Positions 18,465 to 27,600 of a stretch of 64,000 nucleotides of DNA are shown here, piece by piece. This DNA comes from Acidobacteriota bacterium (GTDB lineage Bacteria > Acidobacteriota > Blastocatellia > Chloracidobacteriales > Chloracidobacteriaceae): contig JACQXX010000103.1 of NCBI GenBank assembly GCA_016208495.1, positions 1 through 64,000 on the forward strand, in the 5' to 3' direction. The notes under the pieces were generated by a model, which was given only the letters and a program-made list of their open reading frames with translations, was not told the origin of the DNA and did not search any database. How positions within the stretch are numbered: the stretch's first letter is position 1; every line of letters starts with the position of its first letter. A program made the translations under genes and the position numbers.

Positions 18465-19541
18465 TCAAACGTAATTGCAGATAAATTGAATGTACTCGCG
18501 TTTATCCGGTTGACGGGCTGACCGCCGCCGAACTGAGGCCAGCACCATTTCCACTGCATTGAGCAACAGGGTTGGATCGGGTTCGGTTTCGACTTCCTCT
18601 CGGAAAATCTGCTTTACCAGCGCCATCCCCTCGTCAAGAGCTTCAAGGACAAAATTGACTTCAAATGGGTCAACTGCTTTGAGTTCTTGATTTTGTTCCA
18701 GGGCATGTTTGAGGTGTTCCAAGGCTGCAACGATGTGGCTATCGTTGAGTTGAGGATTGGGAATGGTCGCATCCGCGATAAAGCGCTCGATGGTATACAG
18801 CATGCCCTTCATCACATCCTGGGTGAGCAGGAGCCCAACCGCTTCCTCCAGGGAATCAAGCGGGATGGCGCGTTCAAGAATATCCCAGCCGTTGGGTGTC
18901 AACGTAAATGTATCAGATTCCCGAAAGGCCGATTTCAACCGATGGTGGGCGGGCATCACATAGTTCAACCGTTTCGCACCGAGTTGACGCCGAGAGGTAC
19001 AGCGTTGACAGGCCATGTAGCTATCGGCTCCGTTTTGGGCGGCTTCTTTTATGGCATTGACGATTTCTGGGGGAAGTGCCGCATCGCAAACCGGACATAA
19101 GTAAATGCTGGGTGGAAGTGAAAGTCTGGCGCCTGGTCCAAGATGTTCTTTAAATTCAGCAACTCCCTCTGGGGCTTCTTTCCCAATCGCACCCAGAATT
19201 CGAAGCCCGACGCCAAGATTCTTTCGAGTTTGATCAGCATCACCGCGAATCCATTGAAACGGACCCTTTGCCATCAACTCCGCAACCTCTGTCGGGCTAT
19301 CAAACGTGGCGGTTTGAAACTTAAATAAGCCAGTTCCAAATTCGTCAATACAGAATAAACTCGCGTCCACCGAGTTGTTCTCAGCATTGGGTTCCGCAAC
19401 CAAAACCAGACGGAGACCATCCTGGCGAGTCCAAAAATGGCCCAATCCAGGTTCGTTTTTTTGAGCGGAAACAACAGCCGCCCCAGCCGCTTGGGTGGGG
19501 CGGTGAACTTTCATTTTTTGTGCTTTTGTCTTTTTCGGCAT
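18465..19541 (-). CDS. Hypothetical zinc-ribbon protein
   Basis: From the ATG at 19541 the protein has 358 residues and begins MPKKTKAQKMKVHRP, a basic start. The middle contains CPVCDAALPP and, about 30 residues later, CQRCTSRRQLGAKRLNY, a CxxC...CxxC pair typical of a zinc ribbon. The C-terminal third is helical and acidic (VDPFEVNFVLEALDEGMALV). An earlier start at 19601 is possible. No family was recognised. It lies between the parA pair and the second HMG-CoA reductase, all on the minus strand. The MITE-like element separates it from parA, so cotranscription with parA is doubtful. Confidence 0.65.
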   Translation of the reverse strand: MPKKTKAQKMKVHRPTQAAGAAVVSAQKNEPGLGHFWTRQDGLRLVLVAEPNAENNSVDASLFCIDEFGTGLFKFQTATFDSPTEVAELMAKGPFQWIRGDADQTRKNLGVGLRILGAIGKEAPEGVAEFKEHLGPGARLSLPPSIYLCPVCDAALPPEIVNAIKEAAQNGADSYMACQRCTSRRQLGAKRLNYVMPAHHRLKSAFRESDTFTLTPNGWDILERAIPLDSLEEAVGLLLTQDVMKGMLYTIERFIADATIPNPQLNDSHIVAALEHLKHALEQNQELKAVDPFEVNFVLEALDEGMALVKQIFREEVETEPDPTLLLNAVEMVLASVRRRSARQPDKREYIQFICNYV

Positions 19542-19615
19542 GACTCTCGCTTTATAACTCCAATTTAAAAATAGTAAGGATCGTTCATCGGAAGACTTCA
19601 CTCGGGTCAGGAGGA

Positions 19616-20785
19616 TTACCGATTTCGGCCATATTGTTCATGGCTTGACACCCAGTCGTGGGAGCTGATGGCTGAACTGAGTGAAATTTCCCCAGCCAGT
19701 GCCACTGCCGCGATAATCTCGGCCAGTTTATTGACTTTGCCTTTCCCCTGACACCCAAGGATTCCGAGACATTCCTGTTGGGTTGGTAATCCGGTTCCTC
19801 CGCCAAAAGTCGCAACGATCAGTGACGGAATGGTGAGTGAAATATAGAGGGATCCGTCTCCGGTTACCTCGCAATAGAGGACTCCGGCTGAAGATTCAGC
19901 CACATTGGCGACATCCTGGCCGGTGGCGATAAACATGGCGGTAATGGCATTTGCTGAGTGAGCACCATTATTGTTGACACCCGACAAAAACCCGGCCACG
20001 TTGGCCACGCTGTAGTGGTAATGGAGCTGTTCCGGAGTGGTCCGCATGACCTGTTTGAGAACCTCAGCCGGAATGGTGCACTCGGCAGTGACACGTTTTC
20101 CACGTGTCATGATCGAGTTAATCTGAGACCCTTTTTTGTCAGTGGCAAAGTTCGACTCCAGAAACCATCGAACCACGCCACCATGGTTTTCGACCATCCA
20201 TTTAGAGGCGGCATAGGTGGCCCGACCAACCATATTCTGACCAGCCGCGTCACCCGTTGAATAATTAAACCGGGTATAGAGGAATTTATTGGACTGGTAA
20301 AACTCAATACTCACGAGTTTGGCAATCCGAGAGGTGCTTTCCGCCACCGCCCTGATTTGATCCAGGTTATCCCGAATCCAGTTGGCAAAATCCCTGGCTT
20401 CGCGGGCATTGTGAAAGATAAAGACTGGGGCGCGCTGCATTTGATCAGCCGTCACCGTGACGGTGGCGCCGCCAGAGAGGTTAATGACCTTCATTCCCCG
20501 ACTGTAGCTGGCAACCAGGGTTCCTTCAGAGGTGGCCAGAGGAATATAAAATTCTCCCTGGGCTTGCTCGCCATTGACGAGCAATGGACCGGCAATACCA
20601 ATCGGAATCTGAGCCACTCCAATAAAATTTTCAATGTTGCCCTGAGTGATATGGGGATCAAAGGAATATTGTGGAAGGTGGTGAAGCTTCAGTTCGTTGG
20701 CTTCTTCAACGAGTTCCTGGCGTTGGCGAATAATATCTGGTGTGTAGTTGTCGTCTTTGCTGTAAGGAATTCGCTTCAAAGGCAT
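19616..20785 (-). CDS. Hydroxymethylglutaryl-CoA reductase, class I (copy 2)
   Basis: Second HMG-CoA reductase, also 389 residues and colinear with the copy at 4654. It keeps NIENFIGVAQIPIGIAGPLL, ATSEGTLVA (catalytic Glu87), TGDAAGQNM, ATDKKGSQ, FIATGQDVANV and the terminal SSHEQYGRNR with His382, so it should be active. By eye roughly half the residues are identical between the two copies. Differences cluster in the N-terminal 40 residues and around 100-210. GAGGAG precedes the ATG. Two full-length class I reductases within 15 kb is unusual; the second may serve a different prenyl product or growth condition. No neighbouring gene explains it. Confidence 0.92.
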   Translation of the reverse strand: MPLKRIPYSKDDNYTPDIIRQRQELVEEANELKLHHLPQYSFDPHITQGNIENFIGVAQIPIGIAGPLLVNGEQAQGEFYIPLATSEGTLVASYSRGMKVINLSGGATVTVTADQMQRAPVFIFHNAREARDFANWIRDNLDQIRAVAESTSRIAKLVSIEFYQSNKFLYTRFNYSTGDAAGQNMVGRATYAASKWMVENHGGVVRWFLESNFATDKKGSQINSIMTRGKRVTAECTIPAEVLKQVMRTTPEQLHYHYSVANVAGFLSGVNNNGAHSANAITAMFIATGQDVANVAESSAGVLYCEVTGDGSLYISLTIPSLIVATFGGGTGLPTQQECLGILGCQGKGKVNKLAEIIAAVALAGEISLSSAISSHDWVSSHEQYGRNR

Positions 20786-21268
20786 GCCTATATGCTCCTC
20801 TTCGTGAAAAGGCTGGATGGTGTTGAGGAAGGGATTTGAGAGAATTGATATGCGCGTTATACACCAAGCCGCTCCTCCTTGTCCAAAAGCATTTCTTGAT
20901 ACAGATTGGTGTGTGCTCGTTCAATAGAAACCAAAAGCCACTACGGCGACTGAAGCAACTAAATCAAAATGGGTCAGGTGCGCATTCGTTTTTGGTCGCA
21001 CTTTTCTGAAAACTCCTCACCCTGCCTGAAAAAGATGGGAAAAAGGAAGTGAGTCCAAAAGCGTTGACAAACCCATGGCAGCGTGTCAGCATCCGAAATT
21101 CGTGAAAAAACACTGTGTTTAACCACATTCCAGGCTTTTCGCGTGTTCGACAAACTTTGCTTTTACAGGCATCGCTGGTAAGGTAAAAATCATCACTCAA
21201 TTCGCCTGTCCAACACTTCACCGTCATTAAAATTTCATATTTCGCCTTAGGAGGAGCTTAACCCCCTT
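20786..21268. other. Intergenic region between divergent genes
   Basis: About 480 bases separating HMG-CoA reductase copy 2 from the plus-strand TPR genes. It should contain both promoters. A TTGACA word occurs at 21064, but no good -10 box follows at the right distance. An AGGAGGAG ribosome-binding motif stands at 21250-21257, about 12 bases before the ATG at 21269. No gene is seen. Confidence 0.5.
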
Positions 21269-22429
21269 ATGAAAAAGTCTCTGATTTGCCTTGTCAGTTT
21301 ATTCCTGACCCAACTGGTGGTTGGTGGAAATCTTGCCCTTGCTGCCGCTCCGGTAGGGAGTACAACTCGAATTTTGGCCTCGCAGCAGGTGGCCAGTGCC
21401 AGCACCGCGGGTGGTTCCAGTGGTACGGCAACGGCAACCGATGCTGTCTCAAGCCAGACCCAAGAATATAATGACATGATTGCCGCAACCGATGAAAAAG
21501 ACCCCGAGTTGCGGTATAAAAAAATCCAGGAGTTTCTGGTCAAATACCCACAATCCGAGTACAAAGTATTTGTCAATACCCGGTTGAATGGTGCTCGCGG
21601 GGTATTGATCAATCGAAGCCTTGGGAAAGCAAATATGGTTGATGCCCACAAATATGGGAAGGAACTGTTTGCTGAACCCAAAGAACATAAAGAGGGAATT
21701 GATGATTTCCCGTACTACTGGGTCCTTGGCCGTGCTTCTGGACTGATTGCGATCCAGTCGAATGACAATAATTATCTCAAGGTCGGAGCTGAGTATTCTC
21801 AAAAAGCTCTTGATTTGATCGCCCAGGGCAGCAAGATTGATAACAGAAACTTTAAGTGGGATGAAAAGAAGAATGCGGTCACGGCGGATTTGCATCGCAC
21901 GATTGCCATGATGCATTACGTGGATGCCAAATATGACGACGCCACCAAATCGTTTGAAGAAGCGATCAAGGTGGATTGTGACGCCTATGGCCTTTACTAT
22001 CGTGGGCGGATCAAATTTATTGAATTTACCGCTATCGCCAAGACCTATAACGACATCCCGGATAAAACCACTCCCGAGGCAACGGCGGCTTTAACGGCAG
22101 CCAAGGATAAAGCCAAGGTTGCAAGCGAATATCTGGCCAAAGCCGTGGCTTATATCGAAAAGCGATCAGATGCGGCAACATTCAAGTCTTTTTCCGATGA
22201 TGCCCGGAAATTGTTAGATCCAGTATTTAATTTTGCTTACGAAGAAAAAATCAACGAGCAGCCGGCACCACCACCAGCACCAGAACCTGACCCCAAAGCA
22301 AAGCCAGGTGCTGCCAAACCAGCCACGACGGCGGCTCCAGCCACTGCACCAGCCGAAGATCCAAAAGTGAAAGCTGCCCGGTTGATGGCCGAGGAAATTG
22401 ATAAGTATAAAGCCCAGCCGTGCCAATAA
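21269..22429 (+). CDS. Exported TPR-like protein with Pro/Ala-rich tail
   Basis: A 386-residue protein with a clear Sec signal peptide (MKKSLICLVSLFLTQLVVGG, cleavage near ALAAA). The mature part is helical, with tetratricopeptide-like features: YVDAKYDDATKSFEEAIKVD near residue 220, then YGLYYRGRIKF. Around 320-360 a disordered run (PAPPPAPEPDPKAKPGAAKP) leads to a short terminal helix. The next gene is a paralogue with the same layout (SQxxxE, KIQEFLVKYPQSE versus GFQSFLQKYPQAE). It is probably a periplasmic scaffold or complex-assembly protein; the specific function is unknown. Confidence 0.75.
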   Translation: MKKSLICLVSLFLTQLVVGGNLALAAAPVGSTTRILASQQVASASTAGGSSGTATATDAVSSQTQEYNDMIAATDEKDPELRYKKIQEFLVKYPQSEYKVFVNTRLNGARGVLINRSLGKANMVDAHKYGKELFAEPKEHKEGIDDFPYYWVLGRASGLIAIQSNDNNYLKVGAEYSQKALDLIAQGSKIDNRNFKWDEKKNAVTADLHRTIAMMHYVDAKYDDATKSFEEAIKVDCDAYGLYYRGRIKFIEFTAIAKTYNDIPDKTTPEATAALTAAKDKAKVASEYLAKAVAYIEKRSDAATFKSFSDDARKLLDPVFNFAYEEKINEQPAPPPAPEPDPKAKPGAAKPATTAAPATAPAEDPKVKAARLMAEEIDKYKAQPCQ

Positions 22430-22462
22430 TTCCACAATGACCAATTGTGGATCATGTTTCCT

Positions 22463-22511
22463 AAAAAAGGGGCCGCCAGGATCTTTCCCAGATCCAAGCG
22501 CCCCTTTCGTT
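22463..22511 (+). terminator. Rho-independent terminator-like hairpin
   Basis: AAAGGGGC...GCGCCCCTTT forms the outer stem, with an inner perfect GGATCT/AGATCC stem around a TTCCC loop. It lies 33 bases after the stop of the first TPR gene. The T tract after it is short (TTTCGTTATTT). Confidence 0.7.
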
Positions 22512-22694
22512 ATTTCCCTGCTTGCCCAATCATGAATTGGTCCCGTATAGTTTCCCCGATTCCCATGAGTTTTTGATGCTGACCGCACCCTGGCTCCTCT
22601 GTCCTAACCTGGTCCCCTGGTCTTCCACTTTCGGATTCAAAAAATCACCTGGTTTCATGGAAACTCGGCCTCTAGTCAATGAGATTGCTTCAAA

Positions 22695-23786
22695 ATGAAC
22701 CCTCATAACCATCCTGCTCACTTCCATCGTGGATTTTCCGGCAAGCATGGATTTTCCATACCAGTATCTCGGTGTTGCTGGGTGTTTTTGATGACACTGG
22801 CTGGTTTGATCCTGGGTGGCGAAGTCTGGGCGATGCAGGGTGACGCCCAGTTGATGCCGGCTCAAGTGGTTGGTGTCTTGGGCGTAGCGCAGTCACCTCC
22901 CAGTTCTTCCTCCACTCCTCAGACATCAGCAAAATCTGATCTTCAAACCCTGGAGAAGGTAGTCCAGCCGGAAAAGCGATATGAAGGGTTTCAAAGCTTT
23001 TTGCAAAAGTATCCGCAGGCCGAAGAGGCTCGATTTGCCCGCGAACAACTCAACTCAGCCCGGTTTACCTTGATTTTTGAGTATCGAGACGCTGGGAAAC
23101 TGGAAGATGCCTTTCGAATCGGAACCGAATTTGTAAAGGAGCCGCCAGAATTCAAGAAAAATGAAGATGAATTGCTGGTCTGCATCACCTTGGGTGAAGA
23201 AGCCGGGCGGATGTCGCTCAAGGGCAATTTTCAACATCTGGGTGCGGGTGAACTTTTTGCCCGCCAGGCGATTTCGTTGATGGAAGGGGGCCAAAAAATC
23301 CAGCTATCCACAACTGATTGGGAGATCTCAAAGGGGCGGTATCTCAGCCAGATGTACCAGACGGTTGGTGTTTCAAACTTTAAGGATCACAAATTTGATG
23401 ACGCGTTGTTGTCCTTATCCCGTTCGATTGAGCTGAATTGCCGTGATCCATTTAGTTATTACCTGACCAGTCTGGTTTATCAGGAACAATACTTCGAAGC
23501 CGCGACGCAGTTTAATGCGATATCTGATAAACAATCCTCAGATGCCCGGGTGGCACTGGCAAAGGCCCGAGCCAGCGCGGCAAAAGCCGCGGAATTTATG
23601 GCAAAAACCATTGTGGTTTGTGAAAGCTGCATGACGGCTGGAGATAAAGAGTCACCCACCTATGGTAAATTATTAACCTCCTGCCGAACAGATATTGAGG
23701 ATCCGTACCGAGTCAGCCACAATAACAAACTGGATGGGTTAGATGGTTATATTCAAGCCATGCGCGCTCGAATCTGCTCAAAATAA
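22695..23786 (+). CDS. Exported TPR-like protein, paralogue of the preceding gene
   Basis: A 363-residue protein. The N-terminus has a long basic n-region before the hydrophobic stretch VFLMTLAGLILGGEVWA, so the true start might be further in. The helical mature part mirrors the 21269 gene: GFQSFLQKYPQAEEARFARE, DDALLSLSRSIELNCRDPFS and a Cys-containing segment VVCESCMTAGDKE near the end. It lacks the Pro/Ala tail of its neighbour. The two genes probably arose by tandem duplication. Likely periplasmic or lipid-anchored; role unknown. Confidence 0.7.
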   Translation: MNPHNHPAHFHRGFSGKHGFSIPVSRCCWVFLMTLAGLILGGEVWAMQGDAQLMPAQVVGVLGVAQSPPSSSSTPQTSAKSDLQTLEKVVQPEKRYEGFQSFLQKYPQAEEARFAREQLNSARFTLIFEYRDAGKLEDAFRIGTEFVKEPPEFKKNEDELLVCITLGEEAGRMSLKGNFQHLGAGELFARQAISLMEGGQKIQLSTTDWEISKGRYLSQMYQTVGVSNFKDHKFDDALLSLSRSIELNCRDPFSYYLTSLVYQEQYFEAATQFNAISDKQSSDARVALAKARASAAKAAEFMAKTIVVCESCMTAGDKESPTYGKLLTSCRTDIEDPYRVSHNNKLDGLDGYIQAMRARICSK

Positions 23787-23932
23787 TTGCACTCAGTTTG
23801 AAACCCCGTGTATCCCCCAGAGCTTGTTTCTTCAGGCTTACAGTGAACAAATTTACCGGCAATGGTTCCCAGAGTTGTTGGTATTTCTTTCTGATCCATT
23901 GATTTACCGAAAATTAACCGCGGAAAGGGCAA

Positions 23933-24682
23933 TTGACTTTGAATCTCAGTGAACTCGAAGAACGCATGGGATATCAGTTCCAAAGGCCCGAGTTGCTTGA
24001 GCGAGCCTTGACACACCGTTCCTATGCCAATGAGCATAGTCACGAAAATTGTTTAAGTAATGAGGGCCTCGAATTTTTAGGCGATGCCGTCCTGGGCCTG
24101 ATTATCAGTGAGTGGCTGGTTGAGCGGTTTCCAGAGTCTCCCGAAGGAGTTTTGGCACGGTTTAAGGGGTATCTGGTCAGTTCACAACACCTGGCGGAAT
24201 GTGCTCAATTATTAGAACTGGGAAAATTCTTGCGGTTAAATCGGGGTGAAGAAAAAACAGGGGGCCGCCGGAAGCGCGCGATTCTTGAAAATTCCTTTGA
24301 AGCAGTTCTGGCAGCACTCTATCTGGATGCCGGATTGGCCCGGACGGCTACTTTTGTCCGAACCCTTTTTGAACCTTCAGTGGCCACACTTGACCCGACT
24401 GAAGCAAATTTTGCCGATTCCAAAACGGCACTCCAGGACTGGTTGCGGGCTCATCGGATGCCATTACCTGAATATTTTACCGTGGCTTCAGATGGCCCCC
24501 CGCACAGCCCCGAATTTTCAGTTGGACTCCGGCTCGGGAGTGAAATCATTGCCCAGGGACGTGGCCCAACCCTCAAGGCGGCGCACCAGTCAGCCGCGAG
24601 TATGGCGTTGAAATACCTTAAGATGCGTCATGTAGCTACCCGCACATCGAAAGCCAAGGAACAACCGCCCTCAACACCTTGA
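23933..24682 (+). CDS. rnc: Ribonuclease III
   Basis: Double-strand-specific endoribonuclease for rRNA and mRNA processing. The 249-residue protein carries the signature NEGLEFLGDAVLGL near residue 43, with catalytic Glu and Asp, and the second acidic pair in ENSFEAVLAALYLDAG. A dsRNA-binding domain follows at about 155-230 (DSKTALQDWL ... GPTLKAAHQSAASMAL). The start is a TTG at 23933, supported by GGAAAGGG five bases upstream; an ATG at 23966 is an alternative but would remove conserved residues. It leads a cluster with lepB and an AsmA-like gene. Confidence 0.93.
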   Translation: MTLNLSELEERMGYQFQRPELLERALTHRSYANEHSHENCLSNEGLEFLGDAVLGLIISEWLVERFPESPEGVLARFKGYLVSSQHLAECAQLLELGKFLRLNRGEEKTGGRRKRAILENSFEAVLAALYLDAGLARTATFVRTLFEPSVATLDPTEANFADSKTALQDWLRAHRMPLPEYFTVASDGPPHSPEFSVGLRLGSEIIAQGRGPTLKAAHQSAASMALKYLKMRHVATRTSKAKEQPPSTP

Positions 24683-24715
24683 TGGGCATAGTCGCCCCTG
24701 TGGTGGACCTGGGTG

Positions 24716-24812
24716 ATACCATTTTGGAATGAAGTCATCGTATGATGGGAAGGTTAAACGATTGAAAAAATTGTATTTCCCTGAACCCGATACCCTGAAC
24801 CCTGAATGGTAT
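24716..24812. repeat. MITE-like element overlapping the lepB start
   Basis: A 97-base unit that begins ATACCATTTTGGAATGAA and ends AATGGTAT, so the ends are inverted over 8 bases. A near copy is at 46674-46777: both share GATTGAAAAAATTGTATTT and GATACCCTGAACCC internally. A third, more diverged copy begins at 4542. The lepB start codon at 24729 lies inside it. Confidence 0.8.
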
Positions 24813-25739
24813 GACTTTGCTCATTTTTCCTCAAATTCCGTGTTCAAATCTGTCTTTGCTCACTTTCAATCTGCCTTGAACCAGGGCCGGAAGAAACACC
24901 CGGCAGCCTCGACCACTGCTGCACCTTCTCCCGTGCTTGCTCGACAGAAGCCGGGCTTGATCCGCGAGTTTATTGAGGTCGCCCTGATGACAGTCATTGG
25001 CTCGCTCTTTGTTTTTACCTTTGTCGTCCAGGATGTACGGGTCGAAACCGGATCCATGAAAAATACAATTCAGGTCGGTGACTACTTGTTGGTTAACAAG
25101 TTTATGTTTGCTGATGGTGGTTCAACTGGAATTCCCTGGTTGCCTACCCGCAATATTCGCCGGGGTGACATCGTGATTTTCAAGTTTCCAAAAGATCCCA
25201 ATGTGAATTATGTCAAACGAGTGGTAGGGTTGCCCGGAGAAACCATTGAGATTCGTGGAAATCGGGTTTTTATCAACGGACAGGAGTTAGCCGAGGTCAG
25301 GTTTACCATCAATATTGAGTCTGACCGGCTCAATCGAACCGCGCCGCTTCAAATTCTGGCTGAACTCCCGCCTCTGGATGTGGGACCCAATGCCTTAACT
25401 TCACCCACTCCGTACAACGTGTATTATGGTCCGCAATCCAATGATCCAACTGACCCAGGTAACCGGCAAGTGGTTGATGAACTTCTGGATACGGCTGTTT
25501 ATGGCGTGGGGAGCCCCTATAAAATTCCACCTGACCAGTTCTTTTGTCTTGGGGATAATCGTGATAATAGTGAAGATAGCCGGCAGTGGGGGGGCGTCCC
25601 TCGAAAAAACATCATTGGTGCCCCAATGTGGATTTTGTATTCAATTCGTGCTGACGATAATCAAACCGGGTCCTCGAATTTTCTGATAGATGTGCTGTTA
25701 AATTCAAAATGGGATCGTTTCGGGACCCGGATCCGGTGA
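24729..25739 (+). CDS. lepB: Signal peptidase I
   Basis: Membrane-anchored serine protease that removes Sec signal peptides. The 336-residue frame has a hydrophobic anchor (EVALMTVIGSLFVFTFVVQD, about residues 84-104), then ETGSMKNTIQVGDYLLVNKF with catalytic Ser109, the RRGDIVIFK segment, YVKRVVGLPGE with the general base Lys163, and FCLGDNRDNSEDSR. An insert of about 70 residues lies between the last two conserved boxes. Residues 1-28 are encoded by the 97-base MITE-like element, so they are either a recent acquisition or the real start lies downstream, for example GTG at 24840 (residue 38). The core enzyme is unaffected. Confidence 0.9.
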   Translation: MKSSYDGKVKRLKKLYFPEPDTLNPEWYDFAHFSSNSVFKSVFAHFQSALNQGRKKHPAASTTAAPSPVLARQKPGLIREFIEVALMTVIGSLFVFTFVVQDVRVETGSMKNTIQVGDYLLVNKFMFADGGSTGIPWLPTRNIRRGDIVIFKFPKDPNVNYVKRVVGLPGETIEIRGNRVFINGQELAEVRFTINIESDRLNRTAPLQILAELPPLDVGPNALTSPTPYNVYYGPQSNDPTDPGNRQVVDELLDTAVYGVGSPYKIPPDQFFCLGDNRDNSEDSRQWGGVPRKNIIGAPMWILYSIRADDNQTGSSNFLIDVLLNSKWDRFGTRIR

Positions 25740-25753
25740 AAGGAAGGTTTGGT

Positions 25754-27454
25754 ATGTCTACGGCTGAACCACCGTTGCCTCCACAGGTCCCTCCAACCAT
25801 CAGAATCGCCAAAACCCATCAGCCAACCAGCCGACCACGATCAAGTCGGTTGATTTGGAAAGTTGGCGTGGTACTGGTCGTGTTCCTTGGGTTGGTGGTG
25901 CTGGTGGTTATTTTTCCCTCTGTGATTCCAACAGGGGCCACAAAATCAAGGCTTGAACAAAAACTGGGAATTTTAACCGGGCGCAATACCCGGATTGGGA
26001 CCGTTTCCATCAAGTCGGTTTTGTTTCCGACGCTGGTTTTGGAGCGGGTTGAAATGGATGACGACCCGGCATTCCAAAAGGGTTCTTTCTTGCTAGTCCG
26101 GCGTCTGGAAACCAGAGTTCCCCTCAGCGGGCTTTGGGGGGCTAGCCTTGAGATTTCCCAGATCAAAGTTGAAGGGGCACAACTCAATCTGGTTCATCGC
26201 CTTGATGGTGAATGGAACTGGTCTACCTTGCGAATTCTCACACCAAATCCACTGGCTGCCAGTGACCACCCCTCCCGAACCCCTCGCTCCTGGATTGACC
26301 TCCCCTCGGTTCAGGCAAGCAACCAGTCCCACACCGGGGCACTGGTCTTGCTCGACATTCCATTTGAAGTTGAGAAGATTCAGGTGTTTGACTCATCTTT
26401 TATTGTCAATTCTGAAAGTAAGAAGGAACCTGAAGCCACAGAGGAACCCCCTCCCAAATCTAGTTCCGGGACCACCACCACTGATGCCCGGCCAGGCATT
26501 GAGTCCAATATCTTCCGGTGTACCAATATCAGCACCGAAGGCGTCTTTTCAAAAAATCGGCTCGCTTGCCGATCATTGATGGCGTCATTAGCCAACGGAA
26601 CCTATCAAGGGGAGCTGGCGATTGACCTTTTGCCCCGAACGTTTCAATTTGAAGTCAAAGGTTCGCTCAAAGGAGCGGAAATGAAGGAAATCCTCAATGC
26701 CCTCAGTACCAAACCTGTTGTCACCGGTGCCGTCAGTGGTGATTTTCGGCTTCGGGGAAAATTTGCCGAGAAAACCGACGTCAGCCGATCACTAGAGGGT
26801 GAAGGAAAGTTGGAATTACGGGATGGGACTTTCCCGACCATTCGAATTGGCGAATTTTCAAAAAAAGAGGCACCACAACTTCCTGTTCCATCAGGATTTC
26901 CATTTCCAATCCCTAAACTACCATTTCCCCAACAACTTCCAGCCCCTGACCAGTCTCCCCCATCGGAATCTCTCCAGTTGGCTGCAGGGAAACCCAAAAG
27001 CAAAAAGTCGCCAACCGAATGGAAAACTGGTGTTGCCCCAGGGCCAACTCAACCTGAGGGAACACGTTTTGAACTGTTGACCTGTAGTTTCACGATTGAT
27101 CCTGAAAAGTTTCAGGCAAAAGAATTGATGTGCAATACCAAAGAAAAAACAGAGGTCGCTGGCCACGGCACCATCTTTTTTCGGGGAAGTGTCACCACGG
27201 TTGATTTTCAACTCAAAGCAACCATGACGGCTGAAATGGCTGCCAAACTGCAAAAATCACGACCGGTTGCGTCGGTGATTTCAACTTTGTTGAGTCAAGG
27301 GAAAACAGTTCGTCTCCCGCTCAAGGTCACCGGAGATATTCGTCACCCGGATGTTGAAGTTGATTATGTTGGGTTTGTCCGGCCAGGAGACTCCCAAAAG
27401 GAGGGAGAGTCAAACAAGCTCCCGATACCAGATTCGCTCTCGTTACCCTTTTAG
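25754..27454 (+). CDS. AsmA-family membrane protein
   Basis: Start at 25754, with AGGAAGG seven bases upstream, giving 566 residues; the frame overlaps the end of lepB if extended to 25709. A proline-rich cytoplasmic N-terminus (about 35 residues) precedes a single transmembrane helix (VVLVVFLGLVVLVVIFPSVI). The typical AsmA start of the periplasmic region follows: IGTVSIKSVLFPTLVLERVE. The C-terminal part has AsmA-like KVTGDIRHPDVEVDY. Low-complexity Pro/Ser and Pro/Phe insertions occur near 220-245 and 390-430. AsmA-like proteins are linked to outer membrane lipid and protein homeostasis. It probably forms an operon with rnc and lepB. Confidence 0.8.
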   Translation: MSTAEPPLPPQVPPTIRIAKTHQPTSRPRSSRLIWKVGVVLVVFLGLVVLVVIFPSVIPTGATKSRLEQKLGILTGRNTRIGTVSIKSVLFPTLVLERVEMDDDPAFQKGSFLLVRRLETRVPLSGLWGASLEISQIKVEGAQLNLVHRLDGEWNWSTLRILTPNPLAASDHPSRTPRSWIDLPSVQASNQSHTGALVLLDIPFEVEKIQVFDSSFIVNSESKKEPEATEEPPPKSSSGTTTTDARPGIESNIFRCTNISTEGVFSKNRLACRSLMASLANGTYQGELAIDLLPRTFQFEVKGSLKGAEMKEILNALSTKPVVTGAVSGDFRLRGKFAEKTDVSRSLEGEGKLELRDGTFPTIRIGEFSKKEAPQLPVPSGFPFPIPKLPFPQQLPAPDQSPPSESLQLAAGKPKSKKSPTEWKTGVAPGPTQPEGTRFELLTCSFTIDPEKFQAKELMCNTKEKTEVAGHGTIFFRGSVTTVDFQLKATMTAEMAAKLQKSRPVASVISTLLSQGKTVRLPLKVTGDIRHPDVEVDYVGFVRPGDSQKEGESNKLPIPDSLSLPF

Positions 27455-27600
27455 AGCAGGGCTGAACAAACCGGGGCTGAAGAAAGTGGGCTTGGGGCTG
27501 AAGAAAGTGGGCTGAAGATTCGCAAGCTCAGGGCTGAAGAAATTGGGTTTAATACCCTGAGCCCGAAGTCTTCAGCCCAATGTCTTCAACCCGATATCTT
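27455..27600. repeat. GGGCTGAAGA/TCTTCAGCCC inverted-repeat spacer
   Basis: Third copy of the hairpin spacer family, between two convergent genes. GGGCTGAAGAAAGTGGGCT words on the left face AAGTCTTCAGCCC and ATCTTCAGC words on the right. The right edge overlaps the last codons of the selenoprotein gene. Confidence 0.75.
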
